A stretch of 64,000 nucleotides of DNA from DASXZH01 sp963829965 (GTDB lineage Bacteria > Armatimonadota > Fimbriimonadia > Fimbriimonadales > Fimbriimonadaceae), in NCBI GenBank assembly GCA_963829965.1, contig CAWHLK010000027.1, positions 62,001 to 126,000 of the forward strand, written 5' to 3'. The notes under the pieces were generated by a model that made no database searches, was not told where the DNA came from, and was given only the letters and a program-made list of their open reading frames with translations. Below are positions 9,970-18,472 of the stretch, piece after piece. Numbering within the stretch: position 1 is the stretch's first letter; every line of letters starts with the position of its first letter. Both the position numbers and the translations under genes were made by a program.

Positions 9970-11349
9970 ATGCTTCTAAATTCGATTCTTGTTGCGGTTA
10001 CCCTCCTTTCCCACGGGCAGGCGCAGGATCCTCGGCTTGCCCAGGCCGAAAGGAAGAATCAGGACGGCTGGGTCTATCTGCATTTACAGGGCGATCCCTC
10101 CGCCATCGGCTTCCAATACGGCTATCTCGCAGCGCCAGAGATCGACGACGCGAACAAGGCCCTTCGCGTGTATCTCAACAAGATAACCAACAAGGACTGG
10201 GACTTTTACAAAGATGCGGCGAGCCGGATCCTTTGGCCGAAAGTCGAGACCGAATACAGGCAGGAAATGCTCGGCATCGCGCAGGGCATGAGGGCCCGCG
10301 GCTACCACTATGACAGCTCCGATATCTGCGCTCAAAATGGCTTCTTCGAACTTGCCTGGTATTACGTGCCGTATCTCCAGGCCAAGGAGACCGGCAAGAT
10401 CAAAAGCGACGCCCAACTCCAATGCAGCGCTTTTGTGGCGACAGGAAGCATGACCGCCGATGGCAGACCCGTCATGGCTCACAACGCATGGATCGACTAC
10501 GTTCTTGGCGAGCGATTCAACTTGATTCTGGACGTTCGCCCAGCCAAGGGCCACCATTTCTTGATGGATGCCTTCCCCGGCTTTATCGATAGCGGCAGCG
10601 ACTTCGCCGTCAACTCCGAAGGCGTGATGCTTACGGAAACCACAATCGCGGGCTTAGAAGGATTTGATCCGAATGGTATTCCCGAGTTTGTCCGCGCCAG
10701 AAAGGCGGTTCAGTACTCCAACAACCTGGAGGACGTGAAACACTATCTTGAGGACGGCAACAACGGCGCTTACGCGAACACGTGGCTCATGGCCGACAAC
10801 AAAACCAACGAGATCGGCCAGTTGGAGCTCGGCTTAAAGAATATGACCTACCAAACCACAAAAGACGGGTTCTTTGTGGGCGCCAACTTCCCCCAGAATC
10901 CAAAGCTGATCTCGGAGGAATGTGATCCGCAGCAATGGCCGTCGAAGGTTTGCATCGACCGGCATACCCGCTGGCTAAAACTGATGGAGGAGAATAAGGG
11001 AAAGATCGATCTTGCCCACGCGGAGGCGTTTGTCGCCGACCACTATGACGAAACCCTCCAGAAGGACGGGCCTTCCGCAAGCACGCTTTGCGGGCATGCA
11101 GACGTGGATGCGCGCCCGGGCATCGGCGGCGCGGTTGTCCCTCAGTTCGATCCATTTGGAGCCTCTCAGGGCAAGGCAATCACCGCGGAACTTGCCGATC
11201 ACATGAGCTTTTGGGCGCGGATGGGGCATCCCTGCGGAGAACCTTTCGATGCGGCAGCTTTTTACAAAGCTCACCCTGAATTCAACTGGGAACAGCCGTT
11301 CCTCAAAGATATGCCGAGCGAGCCGTGGTCTCTATTTGTAGGCAGGTGA
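9970..11349 (+). CDS. Phospholipase B-like / C45-type Ntn hydrolase, secreted
   Basis: 459 residues with a Sec signal peptide (LLNSILVAVTLLSHGQAQ). The family makes itself active by cleaving in front of a Cys, which then serves as the N-terminal nucleophile. LQCSAFVATGSMTADGRP, with Cys at about residue 158, is the matching site. Downstream motifs VMAHNAWIDY, FPGFIDSGSDFAVNSEGVMLTETT and ANTWLMAD fit phospholipase-B-like proteins. The substrate is probably an acyl amide or ester and cannot be assigned. Start chosen at ATG 9970. TTCAC repeats lie just upstream at 9948-9961. Confidence 0.75.
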   Translation: MLLNSILVAVTLLSHGQAQDPRLAQAERKNQDGWVYLHLQGDPSAIGFQYGYLAAPEIDDANKALRVYLNKITNKDWDFYKDAASRILWPKVETEYRQEMLGIAQGMRARGYHYDSSDICAQNGFFELAWYYVPYLQAKETGKIKSDAQLQCSAFVATGSMTADGRPVMAHNAWIDYVLGERFNLILDVRPAKGHHFLMDAFPGFIDSGSDFAVNSEGVMLTETTIAGLEGFDPNGIPEFVRARKAVQYSNNLEDVKHYLEDGNNGAYANTWLMADNKTNEIGQLELGLKNMTYQTTKDGFFVGANFPQNPKLISEECDPQQWPSKVCIDRHTRWLKLMEENKGKIDLAHAEAFVADHYDETLQKDGPSASTLCGHADVDARPGIGGAVVPQFDPFGASQGKAITAELADHMSFWARMGHPCGEPFDAAAFYKAHPEFNWEQPFLKDMPSEPWSLFVGR

Positions 11350-11698
11350 AGGGAGAGTTGTGAACTGTAAGTAAGCTGTGAACGGTGAACGGTAAAAGGT
11401 AAACGGTGAACTGTGAACTGTGAACGGCGAACGGTGAACGGTGGGCTGCGGGCTGTGAACTGTAAGCTGTAAACGGTAAATATGGCTCTTCGCGCCGTTA
11501 GCGAATGGTTGGTGCTACGCAGCGAGTTGTTTTCATCCCGATTTGCCCTTCACCCAGTTCTTCACCCTGCTTTGTTGAACCAGTGCCGTTGACCAATGGT
11601 CGGAATCCTCTGCCGATAAAAGGCTGATAAAGCTGGCAAATGATTCAGGTGTGGCCTTGGGGCAGCGTACCGATTCAATAAGGGGAAGGGAGAATTTT
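11350..11698. repeat. Intergenic region with degenerate GTGAAC/GTAAAC heptamers
   Basis: From about 11373 to 11483 the sequence is a run of imperfect units (GTGAACG, GTGAACT, GTAAACG, GTAAGCT). A short CGC-rich stretch with small palindromes (CTCTTCGCGCCGTTAGCG) follows. 11530-11690 shows nothing I can support as a gene, apart from an AAGGGGAAGGGAGA ribosome-binding region before 11699. Confidence 0.6.
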
Positions 11699-12154
11699 AT
11701 GATCGGCGCTATTGTTTACTTGCTCGGCTGCATGATCGTCGCCTTTATTCTGACGACGGTTTACGTGATGATGCGCCCTGTGCATTCTCGGGACGAGTTG
11801 AAGTCTTGGCGCGTGTTCGTCATTTTCTACGTTCTCGCGCTTAGCGCACCCTACGGCTACGCTGAAGTCATGACGCGTTTGGTTGGCGGGCCCATGAAAA
11901 CCGCTGTTGCAGACGCAGTCGATGAGTCTGACGTGGGCGGCGACCTCAAATACTTCAAGGTCATTCGATACAACGGCACCACAGCTCGCGTGATTGCGGT
12001 TACCGAAGGAAAGGCAAGTTGGGGCGGAACGGATAAGCCAGTGATGGCGATGACTCTGGAAAAGGATGGCGAGAAGTGGAAAGTGGACAGCTACATGATC
12101 GTCAGCTCATTCAAGTCGGGCCAAGACGGCTTCACGTTCCCACCTTACTTCTAG
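11699..12154 (+). CDS. Small membrane-anchored protein of unknown function
   Basis: 151 residues. Two hydrophobic segments (IGAIVYLLGCMIVAFILTTVYVMM and VFVIFYVLALSAPYGYAEV, about residues 2-25 and 41-60) precede an extracytoplasmic C-terminal domain (about residues 75-150). The latter has a beta-strand pattern ending in KWKVDSYMIVSSF. Start set at ATG 11699 because GGGAG sits 6-10 bases upstream. It is convergent with mntR and overlaps its end by 4 bases. No family recognised. Confidence 0.6.
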   Translation: MIGAIVYLLGCMIVAFILTTVYVMMRPVHSRDELKSWRVFVIFYVLALSAPYGYAEVMTRLVGGPMKTAVADAVDESDVGGDLKYFKVIRYNGTTARVIAVTEGKASWGGTDKPVMAMTLEKDGEKWKVDSYMIVSSFKSGQDGFTFPPYF

Positions 12155-12570
12155 CCCAAGTGCTTTTTGATGGCATCGAGCGTGGCCATGCTCACGTGAT
12201 GCTCCATGCCCTCGGCGTCTGCCTCCGCGATTTCGTCCGGCACTCCGATGCTTTTTAGCAACGCGACAACCAGCCGGTGACGCTCGCGCGAAGTTGCTGC
12301 AAGCTGCTTACCTTTCTCAGTCAGAAACACGCTTCGATAGGGTTTGGCGACGACGTACCCGTCTCGCGCCAACCGCTGGAGAGTCTTGGAAACCGTCACG
12401 TGGCTCACTCCGAGCATCTTGGAGATGTCGGCGCCGCGGGCTTCCCCAGTGGTTTCTCTCAGTTCATCAATAAGCTCAACGTAATCTGCCGCCGTTTCAA
12501 GTGCGTGATCTTGCCGTGTTTGAACAAACCGGCCCACGACTGGGGACTGTTTCAACCATGTTTCCAGCAT
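12151..12570 (-). CDS. mntR: MntR/DtxR-family metal-dependent regulator
   Basis: 139 residues. An N-terminal winged helix (DISKMLGVSHVTVSKTLQRLARDGYV, about residues 45-75) is followed by the metal-binding dimerisation domain (SRERHRLVVALL and ADAEGMEHHVSM). There is no SH3 domain, as in MntR. The family represses manganese or iron transport genes when metal is bound. It may regulate the uptake block at 43009-49580, which has a TTAGG-N7-CCTAA inverted repeat upstream. A TAAGTT hexamer ends 8 bases before ATG. Confidence 0.83.
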   Translation of the reverse strand: MLETWLKQSPVVGRFVQTRQDHALETAADYVELIDELRETTGEARGADISKMLGVSHVTVSKTLQRLARDGYVVAKPYRSVFLTEKGKQLAATSRERHRLVVALLKSIGVPDEIAEADAEGMEHHVSMATLDAIKKHLG

Positions 12571-12596
12571 TTTACTTTAACTTACACTTTCTTAGC

Positions 12597-13637
12597 TTAT
12601 CTTTCAGATTGAAGGTGTGCCTTGGACCATTGGGCGATCTTGTCCAGCGCCGCTTGGTCGGTTACGCCCATCAAACCTGGGTCAGTTGGGCCGGTCGGAT
12701 GCTTGAGGCAGTGCGAGCCTCCCTTGACGATGTACAGTTCTCCGTGTCCCTTCGGTATTGCAGCCATGAGTGCCGGCGCGTCCCGCTCCGCTGAAATCTG
12801 AACGTCTATCTCTCCCTGGACTACCAACACCGGTCCGTTGGAATTTCGCGGCGTCCTTAACGGGGTCGTAAAGGAATAGGTCGTGAAGATATTGGTTTAG
12901 GTACGTGGGAAAAATCATCTTTAGATCAGTGGGCACGTCATCGGGAACCTTGCCGGTTCGCTTGATCGTCGCGAGGACGCTCTCTGCTTCTGAAACCATC
13001 TTTTTGGTCGCGTCCTTTGACCTGAAATGGAGCCCCGTATCCTTGCCCGAGCTGCTCAAGTAGGACGGTGCAAGATCGCGTCCTGCGGTGGATACAAGGA
13101 CGAGGCCTGCAGGGTGCACCTGACCAGAGAGCGCGAGCGCGATAGCGCCGCCTTCGCTGTGGCCGAGAACTCCCACCTTGCCTAGGTCTATTCCATTTTG
13201 CCGCTTGAGATAGAGAAAGGCGGCCTTTGCATCGCCAACAAACATTTGCCAACTGAAAAAGTCATCAAGACCGTGAAGATCTTTGGGGAATGAGGGCGCG
13301 TACTCCGCAACGGCTCGTTTGTCAAACCTAAGGCTCGCAACGCCTTCTTTGGCAAGACGCTCCGCTATATCCTTCAGAACGTTCATTTGCAAGCCCGGCT
13401 GGTTGCCGTCGCGATCGCTGGGTCCGCTTCCCGGAAGGAGCAAGAGGGCAGAGTGCGGGCCTGGTCCGTCCGGCATTAGAAGTGTGCCGTGCAGTTGCAG
13501 TCCGCCAACACCGGCAAAGGTGACGTCGCGGAATGCGACCCTTGAGCGGCCGCGACAGACGTTGGGGAGGCACATCCGGCCGCGACCGATGTCCCAATAA
13601 ACAACCCTAGGCTCAAGACATTTAGATATTTAGACAT
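12597..13637 (-). CDS. Secreted alpha/beta hydrolase (dienelactone/S9-like), two frameshifts
   Basis: Reconstructed from three frames. ATG 13637 opens a signal peptide with lipobox-like SVAAGC and a second possible cleavage site at VAAAQG. The frame is lost near 13546, where CAAGGGTC probably lost one G. The hydrolase body follows (LHGTLLMP, LLLPGSGPSDRDG, nucleophile Ser in VLGHSEGGAIAL). A second break near 12840 (one extra A in CGGACCGG) leads to PVLVVQGEIDVQISAERD and the catalytic His in VKGGSHCLKHP. Net length is 1041 bases, a multiple of three, about 346 residues. TAATAT ends 7 bases before ATG 13637. It lies 26 bases upstream of mntR on the same strand. Confidence 0.72.
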
Positions 13638-13650
13638 TTGTCTAATATTA
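13630..13650 (-). promoter_or_regulatory. -10 hexamer and palindrome at the hydrolase start
   Basis: TTAGACATTTGTCTAA (13630-13645) is a 7-bp inverted repeat with a 2-base centre and overlaps the start codon at 13635-13637. TAATAT (minus strand, 13650-13645) ends 7 bases before ATG, so a leaderless promoter is likely. The palindrome could be an operator for the MntR-like protein encoded next door, but its overlap with coding sequence may be chance. Confidence 0.4.
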
Positions 13651-13793
13651 CGCTAATTGGTTAAAAGGGTTGCGTCAAAGTGCAACATTATTCTGCGTTG
13701 AAAGTTCGGACCATCGCAGCCGACAAGATCAAAGACGGGGGAAGAAATGCGGCCGGCAGGGCCGCGAACACCGCGCGGTAGACTCGGATCCCA

Positions 13794-15181
13794 ATGGTCG
13801 AAATATCTCGACGGAAACTGCTCCAAAGTGCAGCCGCGTTCGGATTGGGACTAACCGCCGTCCGCACTGACGCCGAGCCGCCCAGCCACAAGCTGGACTC
13901 GAATCAACTGCCAAAATTTCCGACCCTGACATCGCGAAAGGTCTCGATGCCGCCATTTACCAAAACCTACTGCCCGCTGCTGTTGAAAAGGTCTATCCCG
14001 GCCACTTCATGATCAGCGCCGACGGCTATGCGTATGGCACCGAAAACACCTGGCCCGGGCTCGACTCGTGGCAAATGGCCGGTGCGTACCTACTCCTGGG
14101 TCGCACCCGGCTCGTCACCGACTATTTCGACTTCGTGCGCGCGTCCCAGCGCAAGGACGGCAATATTCCGTTCGCCATCTTCACCGGCGACGCTCAGCCG
14201 GGTACCGACTTTCTGCGCGGGCTAAAAGCGCCCGACGACGTTTTCACCTACGCGCCGCCCAAGCGCGAGGGACTTCCCGCGTCCAGTCAAGAGACCCGGC
14301 AGTGGATCGGCCTCTTTCGCCATTGGGAATTGCGGTCAGACCCGCTCAGCGTCCTAGCACCTATCTGCTACCTCCTCACGGCCGCCGAGATTCACGACGC
14401 TGCCAGGGATCGCCAATGGATCATCGATCGGCTTGATTCGATTACGGCGGCCGCCAACTACTTAGTGACCCGAATCAGCTCCAACGGATTAATGGGGGGC
14501 TCCGGATTCTATACTGAGTTACCGCCTCGGTGGGGTTGGGACGGGGTCACCCAATGCTACGCGGTACACGCCTTTCGTGAGTTTGCACGAACGCTCAAAT
14601 CAGTGGGGCAGAAGCATGAAGCCACTCGTTGGACCGGCGTGGCCGATGGACTGGCGACTCGGTTCGTCGAGCAGTTTTGGGTGAAGGACCACTTTGCCGA
14701 GTACATCCATTTCGAGCGTGGGGTGGTCGATCTTCACGGTCTTTCCGACACGAACTGGGCCGCTGTCGCCTTCGGCCTTGCGGACAACCGGCACGTCGGG
14801 AAGCTATGGCCCCTACTCACGGAAGCAAAGGAGTTCTGGCTCGGCAACATGCCAACTCAAACTGTCACGAAGCCGTTTGCCTACGAACCGTGGGAGAGCG
14901 ATCCAGTTCCGTTCGCGATCCCGAGCTTGACAAACGACGTTGCCGCAATGGGCCGTTCGTGGTACGTCGAAGCCATGGCGTGCCGCCGGATGGGTGCCTT
15001 CGACCGGTTGGTTGAGGGCACGCGCCGAGTCTCCCGCGCCGCCCAGCAAGGCTTCTGGCGAGAGCGTTACCACCCGAAACCGGATGGCACGGTAGCGCCG
15101 GCCGGCGGATATAAATACTGCGAATACGCCGCAATACTTGCACGGGTGGTGCTATTGAACGGGAAGCACTTCGAGGGGTGA
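13794..15181 (+). CDS. TAT-exported (alpha/alpha)6-barrel glycosidase, frameshifted
   Basis: The N-terminus SRRKLLQSAAAFGLGLTAV is a twin-arginine signal. The frame breaks near 13910. Restoring one base, for example CCC for CC, gives NQLPKISDPDIAKG and continues into the main frame at MISADGYAYGTENTWPGLDSW. About 462 residues in total. The body has features of six-hairpin glycosidases (trehalase, GH63, MGH1-like): TENTWPGLDSWQMAGAYL, GRWGW-like LPPRWGWDGVTQCYA, GLSDTNWAAVAFGL and WYVEAMACRRMG. The substrate is unknown. A transfer of this gene from elsewhere is not suggested by base composition. Confidence 0.68.
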
Positions 15182-15235
15182 GGGCCAGTTTATGCACGCA
15201 GCCCGCGTGTGGCCCTTTCTGTCAAGACGCAGCAC

Positions 15236-16177
15236 CTAACGCCCAGCGCTTAACCCAATCAGGTCTCTCGGCGGGCGGAAGTTGACGTCCTCTTTCACCG
15301 TCTCGAGAACTTCCACGGGAACTTCGGGATGGTCTTCCAGAAGCTTGCCTATGACCTCTTGGACCAAGTGCTCCGGAGTGGAAGCACCGCTCGAAACTCC
15401 AATGGTTTTTCGTTCCCGCCACTCTGGCCGCACATCTTCCGGAGTGAGCAGCAAGTGCGACTCCACACCCAGGGACTCGGCCACTTCCCTTAAACGGTTG
15501 CTGTTTGAAGAAGTCTGCGATCCCACAATGAGGACGAGATCACATTTTTTTGCCAACTCGCGAATCGCCGATTGGCGGTTGGTGGTCGCGTAGCAGATGT
15601 CCTCTTTCTTCGGCGTTTCCAAGTGCGGAATGCGCCTCTTAAGAACTTCCAGGGTTCGCTGGACTTCGTCCACGCTGAGGGTGGTTTGGGTGAGGACGGC
15701 GATGCGTTCCTCGTTCGGGATTTCCAGTTTTTCGGCATCTTCCGGCGTTTCCACCAAAACCATTCGGTCCGGCGCTTCTCCCATCGTTCCTTCGGCTTCC
15801 ACGTGGCCAACATGGCCGATGTAGATCATGAAATAGCCCTTTTGCGCAAAGTGGCGTGCCTCGTTGTGGACCTTGGTGACAAGAGGGCAGGTTGCGTCAA
15901 TCACCTGGAGTTCTTTCTCGGCGGACTGCAAACGGACGGTTGGCGAAACGCCGTGGGCCGAAAACACAACCGGCATGCCCGGCGGAATGTCCTGAATGTC
16001 TTCAACGAAGATGACGCCCCGCTGCTCGAAGCTTCTCACCACCCACTCGTTGTGAACGATGGCGTGGCGCACATACACGGGGGGACCGTACTTCTTGAGC
16101 GCCAGATCGACGATCTCGATCGCATACGCCACGCCCGCGCAGAAGCCACGGGGTGCGGCCAATAAGATGCGATCCAT
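15236..16177 (-). CDS. ispH: 4-hydroxy-3-methylbut-2-enyl diphosphate reductase (LytB)
   Basis: 313 residues, full length. Catalyses the last MEP-pathway step, HMBPP to IPP and DMAPP, with a [4Fe-4S] cluster. The three cluster cysteines are in PRGFCAGV, DATCPLV and DICYATTNRQ. HEWVV-like HNEWVVRSF, SAHGVSP and VGSQTSSNSNRL complete the substrate site. TAAACT ends 6 bases before ATG 16177, which suggests a leaderless message. GTGAAC-type repeats start about 35 bases upstream, as also seen at ispG. Confidence 0.96.
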   Translation of the reverse strand: MDRILLAAPRGFCAGVAYAIEIVDLALKKYGPPVYVRHAIVHNEWVVRSFEQRGVIFVEDIQDIPPGMPVVFSAHGVSPTVRLQSAEKELQVIDATCPLVTKVHNEARHFAQKGYFMIYIGHVGHVEAEGTMGEAPDRMVLVETPEDAEKLEIPNEERIAVLTQTTLSVDEVQRTLEVLKRRIPHLETPKKEDICYATTNRQSAIRELAKKCDLVLIVGSQTSSNSNRLREVAESLGVESHLLLTPEDVRPEWRERKTIGVSSGASTPEHLVQEVIGKLLEDHPEVPVEVLETVKEDVNFRPPRDLIGLSAGR

Positions 16178-16563
16178 GGGGGGAGTTTACCGGGGCATAG
16201 GGTGGGGGAGGGTGAACAGTGAGCGGGCAATACGGTGAACTGTGAACTGTGAACATTGAACTGTGAACGGTGAACGGTGAGCGGTGAACGGTGATGGTAG
16301 AGATTAAAGGGTAAGGGGGGTAAGGGGTAGCCCCTCGACGGGCTCCCTTCGGCCCTTCGACAGGCTCAGGATCTTCGACAAGCTCAGGATCTTCGACAGG
16401 GTCTTTGACAGGGCCTTCGGAGAATAAAGGCGTGGAGATTGTAAACGGCGTAAAGTGGGAAACGTTCGGCGGGCTGACGGGTCGGATACGTCAGACGAGT
16501 CAGACCAATCCACGCCTTCAATCTTCGCCCTTTCTCCTGTTCCGGACGACAATCGCCCCCGCC
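16178..16563. repeat. Intergenic repeats: GTGAAC heptamers and CTTCGACAGGCTCAGG units
   Basis: 16211-16299 holds about ten imperfect GTGAACT/GTGAACG heptamers. 16353-16420 holds tandem copies of a 17-18 base unit, CTTCGACAGGCTCAGGAT with variants. A similar single copy lies at 42848. This second motif resembles palindromic repeats scattered through many bacterial genomes. No gene is supported in the span. Confidence 0.65.
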
Positions 16564-16890
16564 TCAGCGGCAACGGCCGGCATTGGGGGAAGCAATTTTC
16601 GCAACTTCGACCTGGCATTCCGATACAGAACCGAATGCAACTAAAATATGGTCGGCAATAACGCCCGCTAGTTTCTCAACGGTTTTGTGTTGACTTTCAA
16701 GTCCGAGTTTCAGGACTAGCTCGGCGGCGGCGCCGTAATCAACGGTGTTGGCTAAATCGTCCGTCTCATCTGCCTTCCCTTCTACATGCATCGTGATGCT
16801 CACCCGGTATCGGTGGCCGACCTTTTGCTCCTCTGTGCTAACTCCGTGGTAGCCATAGAACTCGAGACCCTTCACAAAGACTGCAAACAC
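16564..16890 (-). CDS. folB: Dihydroneopterin aldolase
   Basis: 108 residues. Converts dihydroneopterin to 6-hydroxymethyl-dihydropterin in folate synthesis. The family opening is VFVKGLEFYGYHGVSTEEQKVG, and the Tyr-His pair contacts the pterin. NTVDYGAAAELVL and KTVEKLAGVIADHIL with the catalytic Lys region match FolB. Start is GTG 16890. TAAGTT lies only 1 base before it, so a slightly later start is possible. No other folate gene is adjacent. Confidence 0.88.
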   Translation of the reverse strand: MFAVFVKGLEFYGYHGVSTEEQKVGHRYRVSITMHVEGKADETDDLANTVDYGAAAELVLKLGLESQHKTVEKLAGVIADHILVAFGSVSECQVEVAKIASPNAGRCR

Positions 16891-17004
16891 GAACTTATTT
16901 TGGCCGGAAAGCGCAGGTTGCGTGAATGTTCATGAGCCGAGGTCGGATCATACACTAAAGTGCACGATCCCCGGGTTGCGGGGTGGTCCCGGAGGGCCCG
17001 TTCG

Positions 17005-17013
17005 TGATATACT
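17005..17013 (+). promoter_or_regulatory. Extended -10 promoter for nusA-ylxR-infB
   Basis: TGATATACT is an extended -10 (TG-n-TATACT) with no good -35. It would start transcription near 17020, giving a leader of about 68 bases that contains the hairpin at 17038-17062. Confidence 0.5.
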
Positions 17014-17037
17014 TGCTACTTGACTTGGCGAAGCCAT

Positions 17038-17062
17038 AAGGGCGGCAAGTGCCGCCTTTTTT
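17038..17062 (+). terminator. Intrinsic terminator / attenuator in the nusA leader
   Basis: GGCGGC-AAGT-GCCGCC followed by six T, with AAG before it able to extend the stem. It lies between the likely promoter and ATG 17088, so transcripts must read through it to reach nusA. It could also end an upstream plus-strand transcript, but no gene is visible there. Confidence 0.7.
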
Positions 17063-17087
17063 ATTTCGTAAGGTTAGGTCGAAAGCT

Positions 17088-18131
17088 ATGGACATACTTC
17101 AGCAGCTGAATCAAATCGCAGTAGAAAAAGATTTATCTCCCGAAGAACTGTTGCACGAAATAGAAGACTCCTTAGCTGTAGCGTACAAAAAGTTCATCGG
17201 CACCCAGTGCGAGGTGAGCGTTCATATCGATCCCAAGGAAGGCTGGAATCTTTTCGTCCAGCGCGAAGTAGTTGGAATCGTGAACGAGCCTAAGGTTCAA
17301 ATTTCCCTTGCAGAGGCAAGGAAGCGCAAGCCAGACGCGGAAATCGGCGACTTTATCGAATCCAAAGTCGATCAAAACGTCATTGGGCGCATCGGCGCGC
17401 AAACGGTCAAACAGGTTCTCAGCCAGAAACTCCGAGAAGCCGAAACTCGCCAAATCCACGATGTTTTCCATGAGCGCATGGGGGAAGTGGTTTCCGGAAC
17501 CGTTTCACGCAAAGATGGACAGAGCGTCTTTATTCAGGTCAACAAGGTTGAAACCGAGTTGCCGAAACGCGAACAGGTGCCTACGGAGCCGTACCGTCCC
17601 AACGACCGACTGCGTGTTTATGTGCTCCGCGTGGATGACAGCATGAAGCGTCTGAGAGTGCTCGTAAGCCGCACTCACCCAAATCTGCTCAGAAAGCTGT
17701 TCGAGCTGGAAGTCCCGGAAATCGCTCAAGGCGTGGTGGTCATCAAGAGCGTCGCCCGGGAACCGGGTCAACGCAGCAAGATCGCCGTGCAAACAATGGA
17801 CGAGCGCGTGGATCCGGTTGGATCGTGCGTCGGCCCCCGGGGCGCGCGCGTGCAAGCAATCGTAGACGAGCTTTACGACGAGAAAATTGATATCGTGCCG
17901 TTCAGCGACGATCCCACAACGTATATTACTAACGCGCTAAGCCCAGCGAAGGTGAATACCATCAAGCTAGACGAAGACCAGCATAGCGCTTACGTGGTCG
18001 TGCCGGACAACCAGCTTTCGCTTGCGATTGGCAAGGGCGGCCAAAATGTCCGTCTGGCAGCAAGACTAACGGATTGGAAGATCGACATTCGCAGCGAATC
18101 ACAAGCCACTGCAGAAGGAAAACTGAAATAG
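17088..18131 (+). CDS. nusA: Transcription termination/antitermination protein NusA
   Basis: 347 residues, the short form without the acidic repeats of E. coli. The N-terminal RNA-polymerase-binding domain runs to about residue 125. An S1 domain follows (GEVVSGTVSRKDGQSVFIQV), then KH1 and KH2 (VGSCVGPRGARVQAIVDEL and LAIGKGGQNVRLAARLTDWKIDI). Start chosen at ATG 17088 (MDILQQLNQIAVEKD), after AAGG at 17070. rimP, the usual upstream gene, is absent here. ylxR and infB follow. Confidence 0.96.
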   Translation: MDILQQLNQIAVEKDLSPEELLHEIEDSLAVAYKKFIGTQCEVSVHIDPKEGWNLFVQREVVGIVNEPKVQISLAEARKRKPDAEIGDFIESKVDQNVIGRIGAQTVKQVLSQKLREAETRQIHDVFHERMGEVVSGTVSRKDGQSVFIQVNKVETELPKREQVPTEPYRPNDRLRVYVLRVDDSMKRLRVLVSRTHPNLLRKLFELEVPEIAQGVVVIKSVAREPGQRSKIAVQTMDERVDPVGSCVGPRGARVQAIVDELYDEKIDIVPFSDDPTTYITNALSPAKVNTIKLDEDQHSAYVVVPDNQLSLAIGKGGQNVRLAARLTDWKIDIRSESQATAEGKLK

Positions 18132-18187
18132 CCAACAACACTCTCGAGAGATCGGTCAACGCTCACGGAGCGGGGAGATGAACCAGA

Positions 18188-18472
18188 ATGAACTCTTCTC
18201 CTCCGCAACGGACGTGCATCGCCTGCAGGCGTAAAGCAGACCAGTCCTCATTCTTCCGGGTCGCAAAGTCCCGCGAGGGCGTCTTTACCATATTGGATTC
18301 CGGCCCCTCCTACAGCCGCAGCGTCTATTTATGCCCGAGCTCCGAGTGCGTGGAGAAAGGGCTCGGCAAAGGACGCCTCGCAAAATCGCTTCGTCGGGAA
18401 ATCGGCCAAGCCGAACTCGACGATATCGCTAATGATTTAATATGCAAACTAAACAAAAAGAGAACAGTATGA
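18188..18472 (+). CDS. ylxR: YlxR family RNA-binding protein (RnpM)
   Basis: 94 residues. PQRTCIACRRKADQSSFFRV and SRSVYLCPSSECVEKGLGKGRLAKSL are the family signatures. YlxR binds RNA and modulates RNase P in other bacteria. GGGGAG precedes ATG. Its stop overlaps the infB start (ATGA at 18469-18472), which indicates translational coupling. Confidence 0.93.
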   Translation: MNSSPPQRTCIACRRKADQSSFFRVAKSREGVFTILDSGPSYSRSVYLCPSSECVEKGLGKGRLAKSLRREIGQAELDDIANDLICKLNKKRTV

